The notes: generated from the sequence alone by a model not told the origin. Shown: positions 6,327 through 13,258, counted from the first letter of the stretch. The stretch is 17,962 bases of DNA from Microbacteriaceae bacterium (GCA_029979375.1 JAPOHQ010000015.1:1-17962); one strand, 5' to 3'. A program made the numbers and translations.

Positions 6327-7825
6327 TACGCGGGGACGGGCAGCTGAATCACGATCTGCTACCCGGAGAAAAGGGCCCCCAGGATAAGTGCGGCGTCTTT
6401 GGCGTTTGGGCAGAAGGCGAAGAGGTCGCCAAGCTTGCCTACTTCGGCCTCTATGCGCTACAGCATCGCGGCCAGGAGTCGGCCGGCATTGCAACCGCAA
6501 ACGGCGAAAAAATCGTTGTCTTCAAGGACATGGGCCTTGTTTCCCAGGTGTTTAGCGAGGCCTCCCTCGAGTCGCTCACCGGTCACATCGCAGTCGGTCA
6601 CACCCGCTACTCAACCACCGGTGCCTCGCACTGGAAGAACGCTCAACCCACCCTCGGCAGAACCGCCTACGGGACAGTTGCCCTAGGTCACAACGGCAAC
6701 CTAACCAACACCTCGGAGCTGCTTGCGCTTTTGCAGGAGCGCTATCCGGAGCACCAGAGTGAGCTTCGCGGCGGCAATACGACAGATACCGCGGTCCTTA
6801 CCGCGCTGCTCACAGGCAACCCGGACAGTTCGCTGGAGGCAACGGCCCTCGAGCTGTTCCCGAAGGTCAAGGGTGCCTTCTGCTTTGTTTTCATGGACGA
6901 GAACACCCTCTATGCGGCTCGCGACCCACAGGGAGTCAGGCCCTTGGTGCTGGGTCGCCTAGAGCGCGGCTGGGTGGTCGCCTCGGAATCGGCCGCACTC
7001 GACATCGTTGGTGCATCCTATGTTCGCGAGGTAGAACCCGGTGAGCTGATTGCGATCGACGAGAACGGCCTTAGATCTTCCAGGTTTGCCCAGGAGAAGC
7101 GGGCCGGATGCGTCTTTGAGTATGTCTACCTCGCCCGACCCGATACCGCGATAAATGGCCGAGTGGTCTATGAGTCAAGAGTCGAGATGGGAAGAACCCT
7201 GGCCAAGGAATATCCGGTGGAGGCTGACATCGTGATGCCAACCCCTGAGTCGGGAACCCCGGCCGCCATTGGCTATAGCGAGCAGAGCGGGATCCCATTT
7301 GGTCACGGGCTCGTGAAGAATGCCTACGTCGGCCGAACCTTTATCCAGCCCTCCCAAACCATTCGACAGCTTGGCATCAGGCTCAAGCTCAATCCACTGC
7401 GCGAGGTGATTGCCGGAAAGCGCCTGGTTGTTGTGGATGACTCGATCGTGCGAGGCAACACCCAGCGGGCGCTGGTCAAGATGCTCAAGGAGGCGGGGGC
7501 CGCCGAGGTCCACGTTCGCATCTCGAGCCCACCGATTACCTGGCCCTGCTTCTACGGAATCGACTTTGCCTCCAGGGCAGAACTGATTGCCTCCGGGCTG
7601 GCTGCGGATGAGGTGAGGCAATCCATCGGAGCGGACTCGCTCGGCTACCTCTCCAAGGAGGGCATGATCGCGGCTACAAATCAGGAACCCGCATCGCTCT
7701 GCACGGCATGCTTCACGGGCGAATACCCGATTGAGTTGCCAGCGGCAGAGCAGCTGGGCAAGAACCTGCTGGAGCGTGGGGTGGCGACCATCAAAGAAGA
7801 GAAGCACGTCCACGTCGATGACTGA
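6323..7825 (+). CDS. purF: Amidophosphoribosyltransferase
   Basis: Catalyses the first committed step of purine synthesis: PRPP plus glutamine to phosphoribosylamine. It has 500 residues. A 22-residue propeptide precedes the N-terminal nucleophile Cys23 (DKCGVFGVWA), as in Bacillus-type PurF. The glutaminase domain shows LQHRGQESAGIA (46-57), GHTRYSTTG (92-100) and GHNGNLTN (122-129); the PRTase domain has the PRPP loop VVVDDSIVRGNT (369-380). Four cysteines (263, 409, 460, 463) sit where Bacillus PurF binds its 4Fe-4S cluster, so an oxygen-sensitive cluster is likely. Start GTG at 6323, overlapping the upstream TGA by 4 nt; it places Cys at residue 23, the normal propeptide length. The end overlaps purM by 8 nt. 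The product PRA feeds PurD, encoded divergently a kilobase away. Confidence 0.98.
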   Translation: MIRGDGQLNHDLLPGEKGPQDKCGVFGVWAEGEEVAKLAYFGLYALQHRGQESAGIATANGEKIVVFKDMGLVSQVFSEASLESLTGHIAVGHTRYSTTGASHWKNAQPTLGRTAYGTVALGHNGNLTNTSELLALLQERYPEHQSELRGGNTTDTAVLTALLTGNPDSSLEATALELFPKVKGAFCFVFMDENTLYAARDPQGVRPLVLGRLERGWVVASESAALDIVGASYVREVEPGELIAIDENGLRSSRFAQEKRAGCVFEYVYLARPDTAINGRVVYESRVEMGRTLAKEYPVEADIVMPTPESGTPAAIGYSEQSGIPFGHGLVKNAYVGRTFIQPSQTIRQLGIRLKLNPLREVIAGKRLVVVDDSIVRGNTQRALVKMLKEAGAAEVHVRISSPPITWPCFYGIDFASRAELIASGLAADEVRQSIGADSLGYLSKEGMIAATNQEPASLCTACFTGEYPIELPAAEQLGKNLLERGVATIKEEKHVHVDD

Positions 7826-8921
7826 GAACCCTTACGCAGCTTCTGGAGTAGACACCGAGGCCGGTGACAAGGCCGTCGAACTGATGAAGCAAGCGGTCTC
7901 CGCAACCCACAACAATCTCGTTCTCGGCGGAGTCGGCGGCTTCGCTGGCATGGTGGATGCGGGCTTCCTAAAGGATTACGAGCACCCAATCTTGGCAACC
8001 TCGACCGATGGGGTCGGCACCAAGGTCGCCATTGCCCAGGCGATAGATAAACACGACACCATCGGCCAGGACCTGGTTGGCATGGTGGTTGATGACATTG
8101 TCGTTTCGGGAGCCAAGAGCCTGTTCATGACCGACTACATCGCCTGCGGAAAGCTCGAACCAACCCGAATCGCAGACATCGTTCGCGGCATTGCGAATGC
8201 CTGCAAACAGGTCGATGTCGCACTGGTTGGAGGGGAGACGGCAGAGCATCCAGGACTGTTGGATCCCGATGAGTATGACGTCGCCGGCGCTGCAACGGGA
8301 GTGGTCGAAAAGAGCAAGATCCTCTCCTCCGAAAAGGTTGAGGTTGGCGACATCGTTCTGGGCCTCGCCTCTTCAGGGCTGCACTCCAATGGCTACTCAC
8401 TGGTTCGCAAGATAGTCAGCGACCGAAAGCTCAGCTACTCGGAGGCCGTGCCGGAGTTTGAGCGAGGCCTAGGCGAGGAGCTCCTCGAGCCAACCCGCCT
8501 CTACTCGGGAGTGCTAAACCGAGTGCTTGCTGAGTTTGATGGCGAGGTTGCAACAATGAGCCACATCACAGGTGGTGGCATAGCGGCCAACCTCTCTAGG
8601 GTCTTGCCACAGTCAGTCTCGCTTGATGTTGATCGCACCACCTGGAGCCCGGCAAAGGTTTTTAGAGTGCTGGCCGAGTGGGGCGGCTACCAGCTAACCG
8701 ACCTCGAGGCAACGTGGAACCTGGGTCTGGGGTTCGCGCTGGTGGTGCGAAAGGGTAGCGCCGAACAGATTGCAGCTCGGATAACTCAGCTCGGCATCCC
8801 AACCTGGCAGCTTGGAGTTATCGAGTCAACGCCCTGCGATGCAGAACTTCCCGGCTACGTCTCCGAGGCCAAAGGCGTGCGCGGCGGAGCGGTGAGGCTC
8901 ACGGGAAGCTATGCCCAATAA
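7818..8921 (+). CDS. purM: Phosphoribosylformylglycinamidine cyclo-ligase (AIR synthetase)
   Basis: ATP-dependent ring closure of FGAM to AIR in purine synthesis. It has 367 residues, slightly longer than the usual 345-360. Motifs: YAASGVDTEAGDKAVELM (6-23), TSTDGVGTKV (61-70), VDDIVVSGAKSLFMTDYIA (91-109), LVGGETAEHPG (136-146), SSGLHSNGYSLVR (185-197) and SHITGGGIAANL (248-259). The frame extends 29 codons upstream inside purF, but the family N-terminus fits the ATG at 7818, which lies 8 nt inside purF (ATGACTGA), giving translational coupling. Its 3' end overlaps the next gene by 11 nt. Note that the usual C-A-N-D before IV(C)SGAEPLFF is replaced by M-V-V-D-D-I-V-V-S-G-A-K; the metal/phosphate-binding Asp is kept. 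Confidence 0.97.
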   Translation: MTENPYAASGVDTEAGDKAVELMKQAVSATHNNLVLGGVGGFAGMVDAGFLKDYEHPILATSTDGVGTKVAIAQAIDKHDTIGQDLVGMVVDDIVVSGAKSLFMTDYIACGKLEPTRIADIVRGIANACKQVDVALVGGETAEHPGLLDPDEYDVAGAATGVVEKSKILSSEKVEVGDIVLGLASSGLHSNGYSLVRKIVSDRKLSYSEAVPEFERGLGEELLEPTRLYSGVLNRVLAEFDGEVATMSHITGGGIAANLSRVLPQSVSLDVDRTTWSPAKVFRVLAEWGGYQLTDLEATWNLGLGFALVVRKGSAEQIAARITQLGIPTWQLGVIESTPCDAELPGYVSEAKGVRGGAVRLTGSYAQ

Positions 8922-9282
8922 GGCTGCAGTGGCAACCGGAGCCTTCGGGCTCCTGGCTGCTGTGATCGCGTTTCTAATTGGACTAATCACTGGTGCGGAG
9001 AATGCCTCGGTGAGCGTGGTGCGCGATACGCCCAACTCCCTTTGCTTCCCTGACACCCAGGGTGAGGAATACACCCCGCTCCATACCGAGACAAAGGTTT
9101 TCGCCTGTCAGGTAGTTGGGATGACAAAGCAGGCCGCGATTGATTTTCTTGAGGCCGAGGGCAGGACCGTACGAATTGCATCTGAAGATGGAGAGTACTT
9201 TGCGCTGACAGAGGACTACCGCGATGACAGGGTAAACCTGGAGATTCTCGTTGGCCTGGTTGTTGGAGCCAGTGCCTGGTGA
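8911..9282 (+). CDS. Membrane-anchored or secreted I78-like protein, function unknown
   Basis: A 123-residue protein with one hydrophobic segment at residues 8-28 (signal anchor, or a signal peptide without an obvious A-X-A site), so the rest should be extracytoplasmic. Two cysteines (45, 66) could form a disulfide there. The C-terminal part, VGMTKQAAIDFLEAEGRTVR (69-88) and DYRDDRVNLEI (102-112), looks like the peptidase inhibitor I78 pattern, in which a turn rich in D-Y-R-x-D-R-x-N precedes a final beta strand; that is my pattern recognition, not a search. A related actinobacterial PASTA-like domain is an alternative. The ATG at 8911 lies inside purM (11-nt overlap), so it is translated from the purine operon message although nothing in it suggests a purine role. 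It ends 9 nt from the convergent DUF3073 gene. Confidence 0.65.
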   Translation: MPNKAAVATGAFGLLAAVIAFLIGLITGAENASVSVVRDTPNSLCFPDTQGEEYTPLHTETKVFACQVVGMTKQAAIDFLEAEGRTVRIASEDGEYFALTEDYRDDRVNLEILVGLVVGASAW

Positions 9283-9291
9283 CTTCGAGAT

Positions 9292-9501
9292 CTATTCGTC
9301 CTCAAGTTCAACTAGGCGGTCATCATCCGTCTCAGCAGACTCGTCATAGTCGTCTGCCCAACGGTCGACATAATCTTCGTTTTCGTCCCCGGCTTTTTGA
9401 TTGAGTTCGGCTTCCAGCGCAGAGTAATCGGTGGAAGGGCTGTAGTACTTGAGCTCGCGCGCGGCCCTAGTATTCTTTGCTTTTTGACGGCCACGCCCCA
9501 T
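9292..9501 (-). CDS. DUF3073 family small acidic protein
   Basis: A 69-residue protein with the actinobacterial DUF3073 signature: basic N-terminus MGRGRQKAKNTRAARELKY (1-19), then YSPSTDYSALEAEL (20-33), and a strongly acidic tail (residues 39-69, mostly D and E). Function unknown; the split into basic head and acidic tail suggests nucleic-acid or protein contact, but that is inference. I take the ATG at 9501 rather than an upstream start that would add 23 residues, because MGRGR is the family's N-terminus and AGGGGG lies 6 nt upstream. It is a single-gene unit with a leader of roughly 65 nt containing a tandem repeat. It converges on the I78-like gene. Confidence 0.9.
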   Translation of the reverse strand: MGRGRQKAKNTRAARELKYYSPSTDYSALEAELNQKAGDENEDYVDRWADDYDESAETDDDRLVELEDE

Positions 9502-9546
9502 GGCGAGCCCCCTTTTTCTCTCACAAGCCTGAGCGCACCGCGCCCC

Positions 9547-9566
9547 GGAAACCTTTAGGAAACCTT
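9547..9566. repeat. Tandem 9-bp direct repeat in the DUF3073 leader/promoter
   Basis: GGAAACCTT occurs at 9547-9555 and again at 9558-9566, separated by TA, so the period is 11 bp, about one helical turn. On the minus strand a -10-like TATCAT (9577-9572) lies just upstream, which puts the repeats at or right after the expected transcription start. This looks like an operator for a protein binding one face of the DNA; no regulator can be named. Confidence 0.55.
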
Positions 9567-9584
9567 GCAAGATGATAGCAAAAG

Positions 9585-9932
9585 TTAGAGGAAGGTCATG
9601 ACAAGGAGCATTGCCAGCACGGGCATCAGGGCATTGATGGCGAGGGTCAGGAACATTTGCACCAGTCTCCCGCGATGGTAATAGTCAAAGGCTTCGCCAG
9701 CCATGGTTCCAAATGTCGAAAGACCCCCGGCCAGTCCAACCGAGGCGATTATCAGCCAGTCCTGGGTGAGGCTGCCGTCATAGATGAAACCGACCAAGGC
9801 TCCCGCCAACACGTTCACCGCGATCAGGCCAAAGGGCAGGGCTCCATGCCAAGAGATCATCAGGTAGCGAATCACAGCACCAACACCACCGGCTGCGCCG
9901 ATCATCAGGGCCAAAAGCAAAGAGTTTGTCAC
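9585..9932 (-). CDS. crcB: Fluoride channel subunit CrcB/FluC (second of pair)
   Basis: Small four-helix membrane protein of the Fluc family, which exports fluoride as an antiparallel dimer. It has 115 residues. GAAGGVGAVIRYL (12-24), the pore Asn in VNVLAGALVG (39-48, Asn40) and GLAGGLSTFGTM (66-77) are the family motifs. In the last motif the first Phe of the usual T-T-F-S-T-F 'Phe box' is kept (Phe74) but the second is Met77. Start GTG at 9932, preceded by GGAGGG 4 nt upstream and overlapping the TGA of the first crcB (GTGA), so the two subunits are translationally coupled. An upstream ATG at 9971 would overlap the first gene by 43 nt and lacks support. The two adjacent genes imply a heterodimeric channel. 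Confidence 0.93.
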   Translation of the reverse strand: MTNSLLLALMIGAAGGVGAVIRYLMISWHGALPFGLIAVNVLAGALVGFIYDGSLTQDWLIIASVGLAGGLSTFGTMAGEAFDYYHRGRLVQMFLTLAINALMPVLAMLLVMTFL

Positions 9933-10318
9933 TTGGCCCTCCGCTTGGCTGCCCTGCGGCCCTGGTGCCAACCGATCGCGTAGCAGATCACGCCGACGAA
10001 GAGCATCAGGGCAATCTCCGGAGAGAGCCCCTCGGAGTCGATGAAAACGGTTAGTGCGCTCATGGTCGTGAAGCCACCGGCAAAGCCAGTTGCAAAAAAT
10101 GCCTTGCGTCGCTCGCCATCAAAAACTGGATGCCTCGCGGTCACACCGAGGAAGTAGGAGCCAAAGAGATTGACAAAGGTCAAAGCGAGGAGCTCGGACG
10201 TGGGGAACTCATGGCGCGCTGCAATAACTTCGTGCAGCAGATAGCGAAGCATGGTTCCAATTGAGCCACCAATAAACACCATGCCAGCCACTCTCCAGTT
10301 GGCTAACACGTCTCTCAC
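9929..10318 (-). CDS. crcB: Fluoride channel subunit CrcB/FluC (first of pair)
   Basis: The 129-residue partner of the downstream crcB. GGSIGTMLRYLLHE (17-30), the pore Asn in FVNLFGSYFLG (48-58, Asn50), GFAGGFTTMSAL (78-89) and a very basic C-terminus (GRRAAKRRAK) are visible. In the Phe box both aromatic positions are changed: Met86 and Leu89 instead of Phe, unlike canonical homodimeric Fluc channels. The start is GTG at 10318; there is no good Shine-Dalgarno, and only 26 nt separate it from the divergent TipAS gene, so the transcript has almost no leader. No fluoride (crcB-motif) riboswitch fits in that space. The basic C-terminus favours that end being cytoplasmic. Confidence 0.93.
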   Translation of the reverse strand: MRDVLANWRVAGMVFIGGSIGTMLRYLLHEVIAARHEFPTSELLALTFVNLFGSYFLGVTARHPVFDGERRKAFFATGFAGGFTTMSALTVFIDSEGLSPEIALMLFVGVICYAIGWHQGRRAAKRRAK

Positions 10319-10319
10319 A

Positions 10320-10335
10320 CTAGCGAAATTGCTAG
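10320..10335. promoter_or_regulatory. Inverted repeat between divergent crcB and TipAS genes
   Basis: CTAGCGAAATTGCTAG: perfect 5-bp arms with a 6-bp centre, occupying most of the 26-nt gap. On the plus strand TAGCCT (10333-10338) ends exactly 6 nt before the TipAS GTG, the spacing expected for a -10 box and leaderless start. The repeat could be an operator for either gene. It is short, so chance is possible. Confidence 0.35.
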
Positions 10336-10344
10336 CCTGAGGAG

Positions 10345-10692
10345 GTGAATTTCGATTCGGATAACCAGATCATCTCGGGAAGCTATTACCAAAACAACTA
10401 CAGCGAGCAGGAGAACCAGCGCTTCGCTCAGCAGTTTGAGGCGATCACCCTGAAGATGGTCAAGTGCCTGGATGAGGGGCAGCTAACCGGATCGGAAGAG
10501 ATGCAGGCTGCCGTTAGAGAACACTTCGATTTCTGCATGCAGTTTTGGACACCGAGCAAAGAGGCCTACAAGTCCCTAGCCATGAGCTTCGTGCTGCCAA
10601 CCGGCTACCGCGAAACCTACGAGGGCTATCGCGAAGGTCTTGGAAAATACATCTACGACGCGATGGTTGAGTTCGCCGACACTAACCTTTAG
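10345..10692 (+). CDS. Stand-alone TipAS-domain protein
   Basis: A 115-residue soluble, helical protein resembling the TipAS antibiotic-recognition domain (the drug-binding part of the MerR-type regulator TipA, and of AlbA-type proteins that bind albicidin). Family features: YSEQENQRFAQQFEAI (19-34), LDEGQLTGSEEMQAAVREH (42-60) with His60, FWTPSKEAYKSLAMSF (67-82), and GYRETYEGYREGLGKYIYDA (87-106). There is no MerR helix-turn-helix, so it is not itself a DNA-binding regulator; a drug-sequestering or sensing role is inferred. The start is GTG; GGAG sits directly against it with no spacing, so it is unlikely to act as a Shine-Dalgarno, and a TAGCCT box 6 nt upstream suggests a leaderless mRNA. 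It converges on an MFS exporter gene with an 11-nt overlap. Confidence 0.8.
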   Translation: MNFDSDNQIISGSYYQNNYSEQENQRFAQQFEAITLKMVKCLDEGQLTGSEEMQAAVREHFDFCMQFWTPSKEAYKSLAMSFVLPTGYRETYEGYREGLGKYIYDAMVEFADTNL

Positions 10693-12292
10693 CCGGCGCT
10701 CTAGACCCGAGCCTGAAGGTCGAGGCAAAGCCAAGGAGCAAAAAGCCAGCAGCTGCGAAGGCTGCCCAGCGAGCGCCGTCGGTGAAGGCATCCCCGGCAG
10801 CCGCCTGAATATCCGTCGCGATTGATTGTGGAACCTGCTGAGCGGTGAGGATCTCATCGAGAGCCGGGATGACGCCTCCGGCAGAGTCGACAACGCTTTC
10901 AACAATCAGGGTCTGCTGGGAGCTGGCGACGCCGATCTCATCGAGCCGGTCCTCGAGTGATACCTGGGTTCCGGTGAAGAGCATGGTTCCCAAGACCGCG
11001 ATACCCAAGGCGCTGCCCACCTGGCGAACGGTGGACTGTGATCCGGAAGCTTGACCTGCCTGCTGCATCGGAACGTCGACCATGATCACTCCGGTCAACT
11101 GGGCTGTCGCCAGACCAATGCCGATGCCGTAGACAAACAAGAAGGGTGCCACCGGTCCCCAGCCGGAGTCGGTGGAGGCAATAAACCCAACTCCAGCAAC
11201 ACCAATCAACTCGAGGGCAACGCCAATCTGCACGGCCCTAGCCGGCGGAAGCTTGCCCGCCAGCGCCCCACCAAGGCCAGAGGCGACAAAGGCGCCGCCA
11301 GCCAACCAGAGCAAGACGAGTCCCGAGCTGATTGGGCTCAGGCCAAGAACATTCTGGAGCCAGAGCGGAATCGCGAAGAGCAGCCCGAACTCGCCAAGCG
11401 AGATGATCATGGCTGCAAGCGAACCGTTGCGGAAAGAGGCAATTGAGAAAAGCCCAAGGTCTAGCAGCACGCTCTTGCCCTCGCTCTCTCGCTTGCGTTC
11501 CCACAAGACGAAGACGATGGTGCTGACAAGCGCGATCGCCAGCGCAAATGGAATCACGGAGATTTCCTGCAGCGGCCAACTCCAGTCACCGATGGCAAAC
11601 TCGGTGCCGTCGGCCGGGGTGAGCCAGCCATAGACGCGGCCCTCGATGAGCCCAAAGACCAAAGTTCCAAACATGATCACCGAAACCGCGGCGCCGATCC
11701 AGTCGATACCCTTGCGCAGCTGCTCGGCCTTGGATTCCGGGATGAAGTAGAGCAGTCCGGCCAGGATGATGATGCCCAGCGGCAGGTTTACCAAAAACGC
11801 CCAGCGCCAAGTGAAATCGGTGGCCAGCCATCCTCCGAGCACCGGACCAACCGCGACCATGCCGCCGATGGTTGCGACACAAACTGCGAAGGCGATGCCA
11901 CGCTCCTTGCCCTGAAAGTTTGCATTCACGAGCGACAGGGTCGTCGGCAGCACCATTGCGCCACCAAATCCCTGCACGACCCTGGCCAAGATCATTGCAC
12001 CTGCCGAGTCGGTGGAACCGGCCCAGACGGAGGCGATTATGAATATCACGATGCCGATCATGAGCAGCCGCTTTCGACCAATCCGATCGGCGAGCGAACC
12101 CCAGACCAAGAGGGTTGAGGCAAAGACCAGGACGTAGCTCTCCTGGACCCACTGGACCTCGGTCGAACTGAGCGCTAGCTCATCGATGATCTTGGGGAAG
12201 ATGGTGTTGACGATCGTGCCGTCGATGATGACCAGTGAGATCGCCATCGAGATAAAGACCAGGCCAACCCAGCGGTTGCGAACCCTATTCAA
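10682..12292 (-). CDS. MFS multidrug efflux transporter, DHA2 (14-helix EmrB/QacA) type
   Basis: A 536-residue integral membrane drug:proton antiporter. It shows the DHA2 hallmarks: acidic residue in helix 1 (VIIDGTIVNTIFPKI, 21-35), motif A GSLADRIGRKRLLMIG (65-80), ARVVQGFGGAMVLPTTLSLV (103-122) and the motif C-like GPVLGGWLA (149-157), then further hydrophobic segments consistent with 14 helices. The loop at about 445-500 (VSLEDRLDEIG onward) is extracytoplasmic or a long interhelix loop, as in other DHA2 members. Start TTG at 12292, with GAGG 6 nt upstream; no ATG fits before helix 1. It follows eamA by 13 nt. Substrate cannot be told from sequence; the convergent TipAS gene makes a peptide-antibiotic link worth considering. 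Confidence 0.93.
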   Translation of the reverse strand: MNRVRNRWVGLVFISMAISLVIIDGTIVNTIFPKIIDELALSSTEVQWVQESYVLVFASTLLVWGSLADRIGRKRLLMIGIVIFIIASVWAGSTDSAGAMILARVVQGFGGAMVLPTTLSLVNANFQGKERGIAFAVCVATIGGMVAVGPVLGGWLATDFTWRWAFLVNLPLGIIILAGLLYFIPESKAEQLRKGIDWIGAAVSVIMFGTLVFGLIEGRVYGWLTPADGTEFAIGDWSWPLQEISVIPFALAIALVSTIVFVLWERKRESEGKSVLLDLGLFSIASFRNGSLAAMIISLGEFGLLFAIPLWLQNVLGLSPISSGLVLLWLAGGAFVASGLGGALAGKLPPARAVQIGVALELIGVAGVGFIASTDSGWGPVAPFLFVYGIGIGLATAQLTGVIMVDVPMQQAGQASGSQSTVRQVGSALGIAVLGTMLFTGTQVSLEDRLDEIGVASSQQTLIVESVVDSAGGVIPALDEILTAQQVPQSIATDIQAAAGDAFTDGARWAAFAAAGFLLLGFASTFRLGSRAPAKG

Positions 12293-12305
12293 TTTCTGCC
12301 TCGAT

Positions 12306-13166
12306 TCAGCCCACGCTCAACAGCGCGCAGGCGACTATTGCTAAAGCTATTCCGATGCTCTGGCTCAAAGCTATCTTCTCTTTCAGAAACACCCTTGCCA
12401 GCACAATCGTTCCCACCGGATACAGGCTGCTCAGCACCGCAGCAATCGCCAGCGCTCCCGAGCTGGTTGCAATCATGAAGAAGACATTGCCCGTCACATC
12501 ACCAAGGCCTGCAAGCAAGACAAGCCAGATGGTTCCGGCGGCAAAGATTTCCTTCTCTAAAACAACCTTGGAGCGCTTCGAGAAGAAGAGACCAAGAAGG
12601 CCCAAAGCCATTATCGAGATGCCCACGATGCGCATCACGACCAGCACTCCCAGTCCGGAGTCGCTTGGGGTCATGTCAAGAAACAGAAAGATGCCAGCGA
12701 ACCCAAGTCCGGCCCCGACCGAGTAGAGGCTTGCCCTCAGCGATGGAAGCCTCACGTCATCACCCGGGATAAATGCGACCAGCACCACCGCAATCAAAAT
12801 CAACACGATGGCAACGCCAATCAGCGAGCTCAGCTGTTGCCCGAGCGCCACGTCAACCACCACCGGTATTACGGCTGAGAGAACTGCGGTGAAGGGGCTG
12901 ACAATCGAGATCGGTCCAAGTGCGAGCGCCGCATAGAGGAAGGTTATGGCCGCCGCCGATGAGATGCCGGCCAGGATGCCGATTCGGATTACCTCTGGCC
13001 CGTAGCTCGCCCCGAAAAAGGCTGAGGAGACAAGCGCCACCACCAGACCGAAGCTGAATGCGACGGTGGTAACGCTGAGGGCCCGAACCTTCTTGGCGGC
13101 CAGGGCGCCGACGAAGTCGGCATAGCCATAAGAAAAGGCAGATAGCAATCCGAACAAAATCGTCAC
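12306..13166 (-). CDS. EamA/DMT-family transporter
   Basis: A 286-residue membrane protein of the drug/metabolite transporter superfamily with two EamA halves of about five helices each. The first half covers residues 1-132, with SAFSYGYADFVGALAAKK (9-26) and YAALALGPISIVSPFTAVLS (78-97). The second covers about 145-286, with AIAAVLSSLYPVGTIVLAR (241-259) and FLKEKIALSQSIGIALAIVA. The substrate is unknown. Start GTG at 13166 with GAGG 6 nt upstream. Only 14 nt separate this start from the 3' end of tRNA-Phe, so its message is probably cut from a longer transcript that includes the tRNAs, unless the promoter lies inside tRNA-Phe. It is followed by the MFS gene 13 nt downstream; the two ribosome-binding regions share GAGGCAGA. 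Confidence 0.9.
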   Translation of the reverse strand: MTILFGLLSAFSYGYADFVGALAAKKVRALSVTTVAFSFGLVVALVSSAFFGASYGPEVIRIGILAGISSAAAITFLYAALALGPISIVSPFTAVLSAVIPVVVDVALGQQLSSLIGVAIVLILIAVVLVAFIPGDDVRLPSLRASLYSVGAGLGFAGIFLFLDMTPSDSGLGVLVVMRIVGISIMALGLLGLFFSKRSKVVLEKEIFAAGTIWLVLLAGLGDVTGNVFFMIATSSGALAIAAVLSSLYPVGTIVLARVFLKEKIALSQSIGIALAIVACALLSVG

Positions 13167-13180
13167 TATCTGCCTCTTTC

Positions 13181-13256
13181 TGGTGGCTCCGACCGGCGTC
13201 GATCCGGTGACCTAACGATTTTCAGTCGTTCGCTCTACCAACTGAGCTACAGAGCC
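13181..13256 (-). tRNA. tRNA-Phe (GAA)
   Basis: 76 nt including an encoded CCA. The cloverleaf pairs fully: acceptor GGCTCTG/CGGAGCC (one G-U), D arm GCTC/GAGC, anticodon stem AACGA/TCGTT with loop CTGAAAA, and T stem ACCGG/CCGGT. The T loop is ATCGACG, so position 54 is A instead of the near-universal T. It is the last of three tRNAs and ends 14 nt before the eamA start. Confidence 0.96.
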
Positions 13257-13258
13257 TT

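Noticed and set aside
7175..7813. 212-codon open frame on the minus strand
   Set aside because: It is antisense to purF, has no recognisable domain, and its composition follows from purF codon usage in a GC-rich gene.
9585..10318. Mobile element or resistance-island signs around the crcB, TipAS and transporter genes
   Set aside because: No transposase, integrase, terminal repeats or target duplications; composition by eye matches the neighbouring housekeeping genes.
10319..10344. Fluoride (crcB-motif) riboswitch before the first crcB
   Set aside because: The gap is 26 nt and the conserved GGCGAUGG-type core is not seen there or just upstream.
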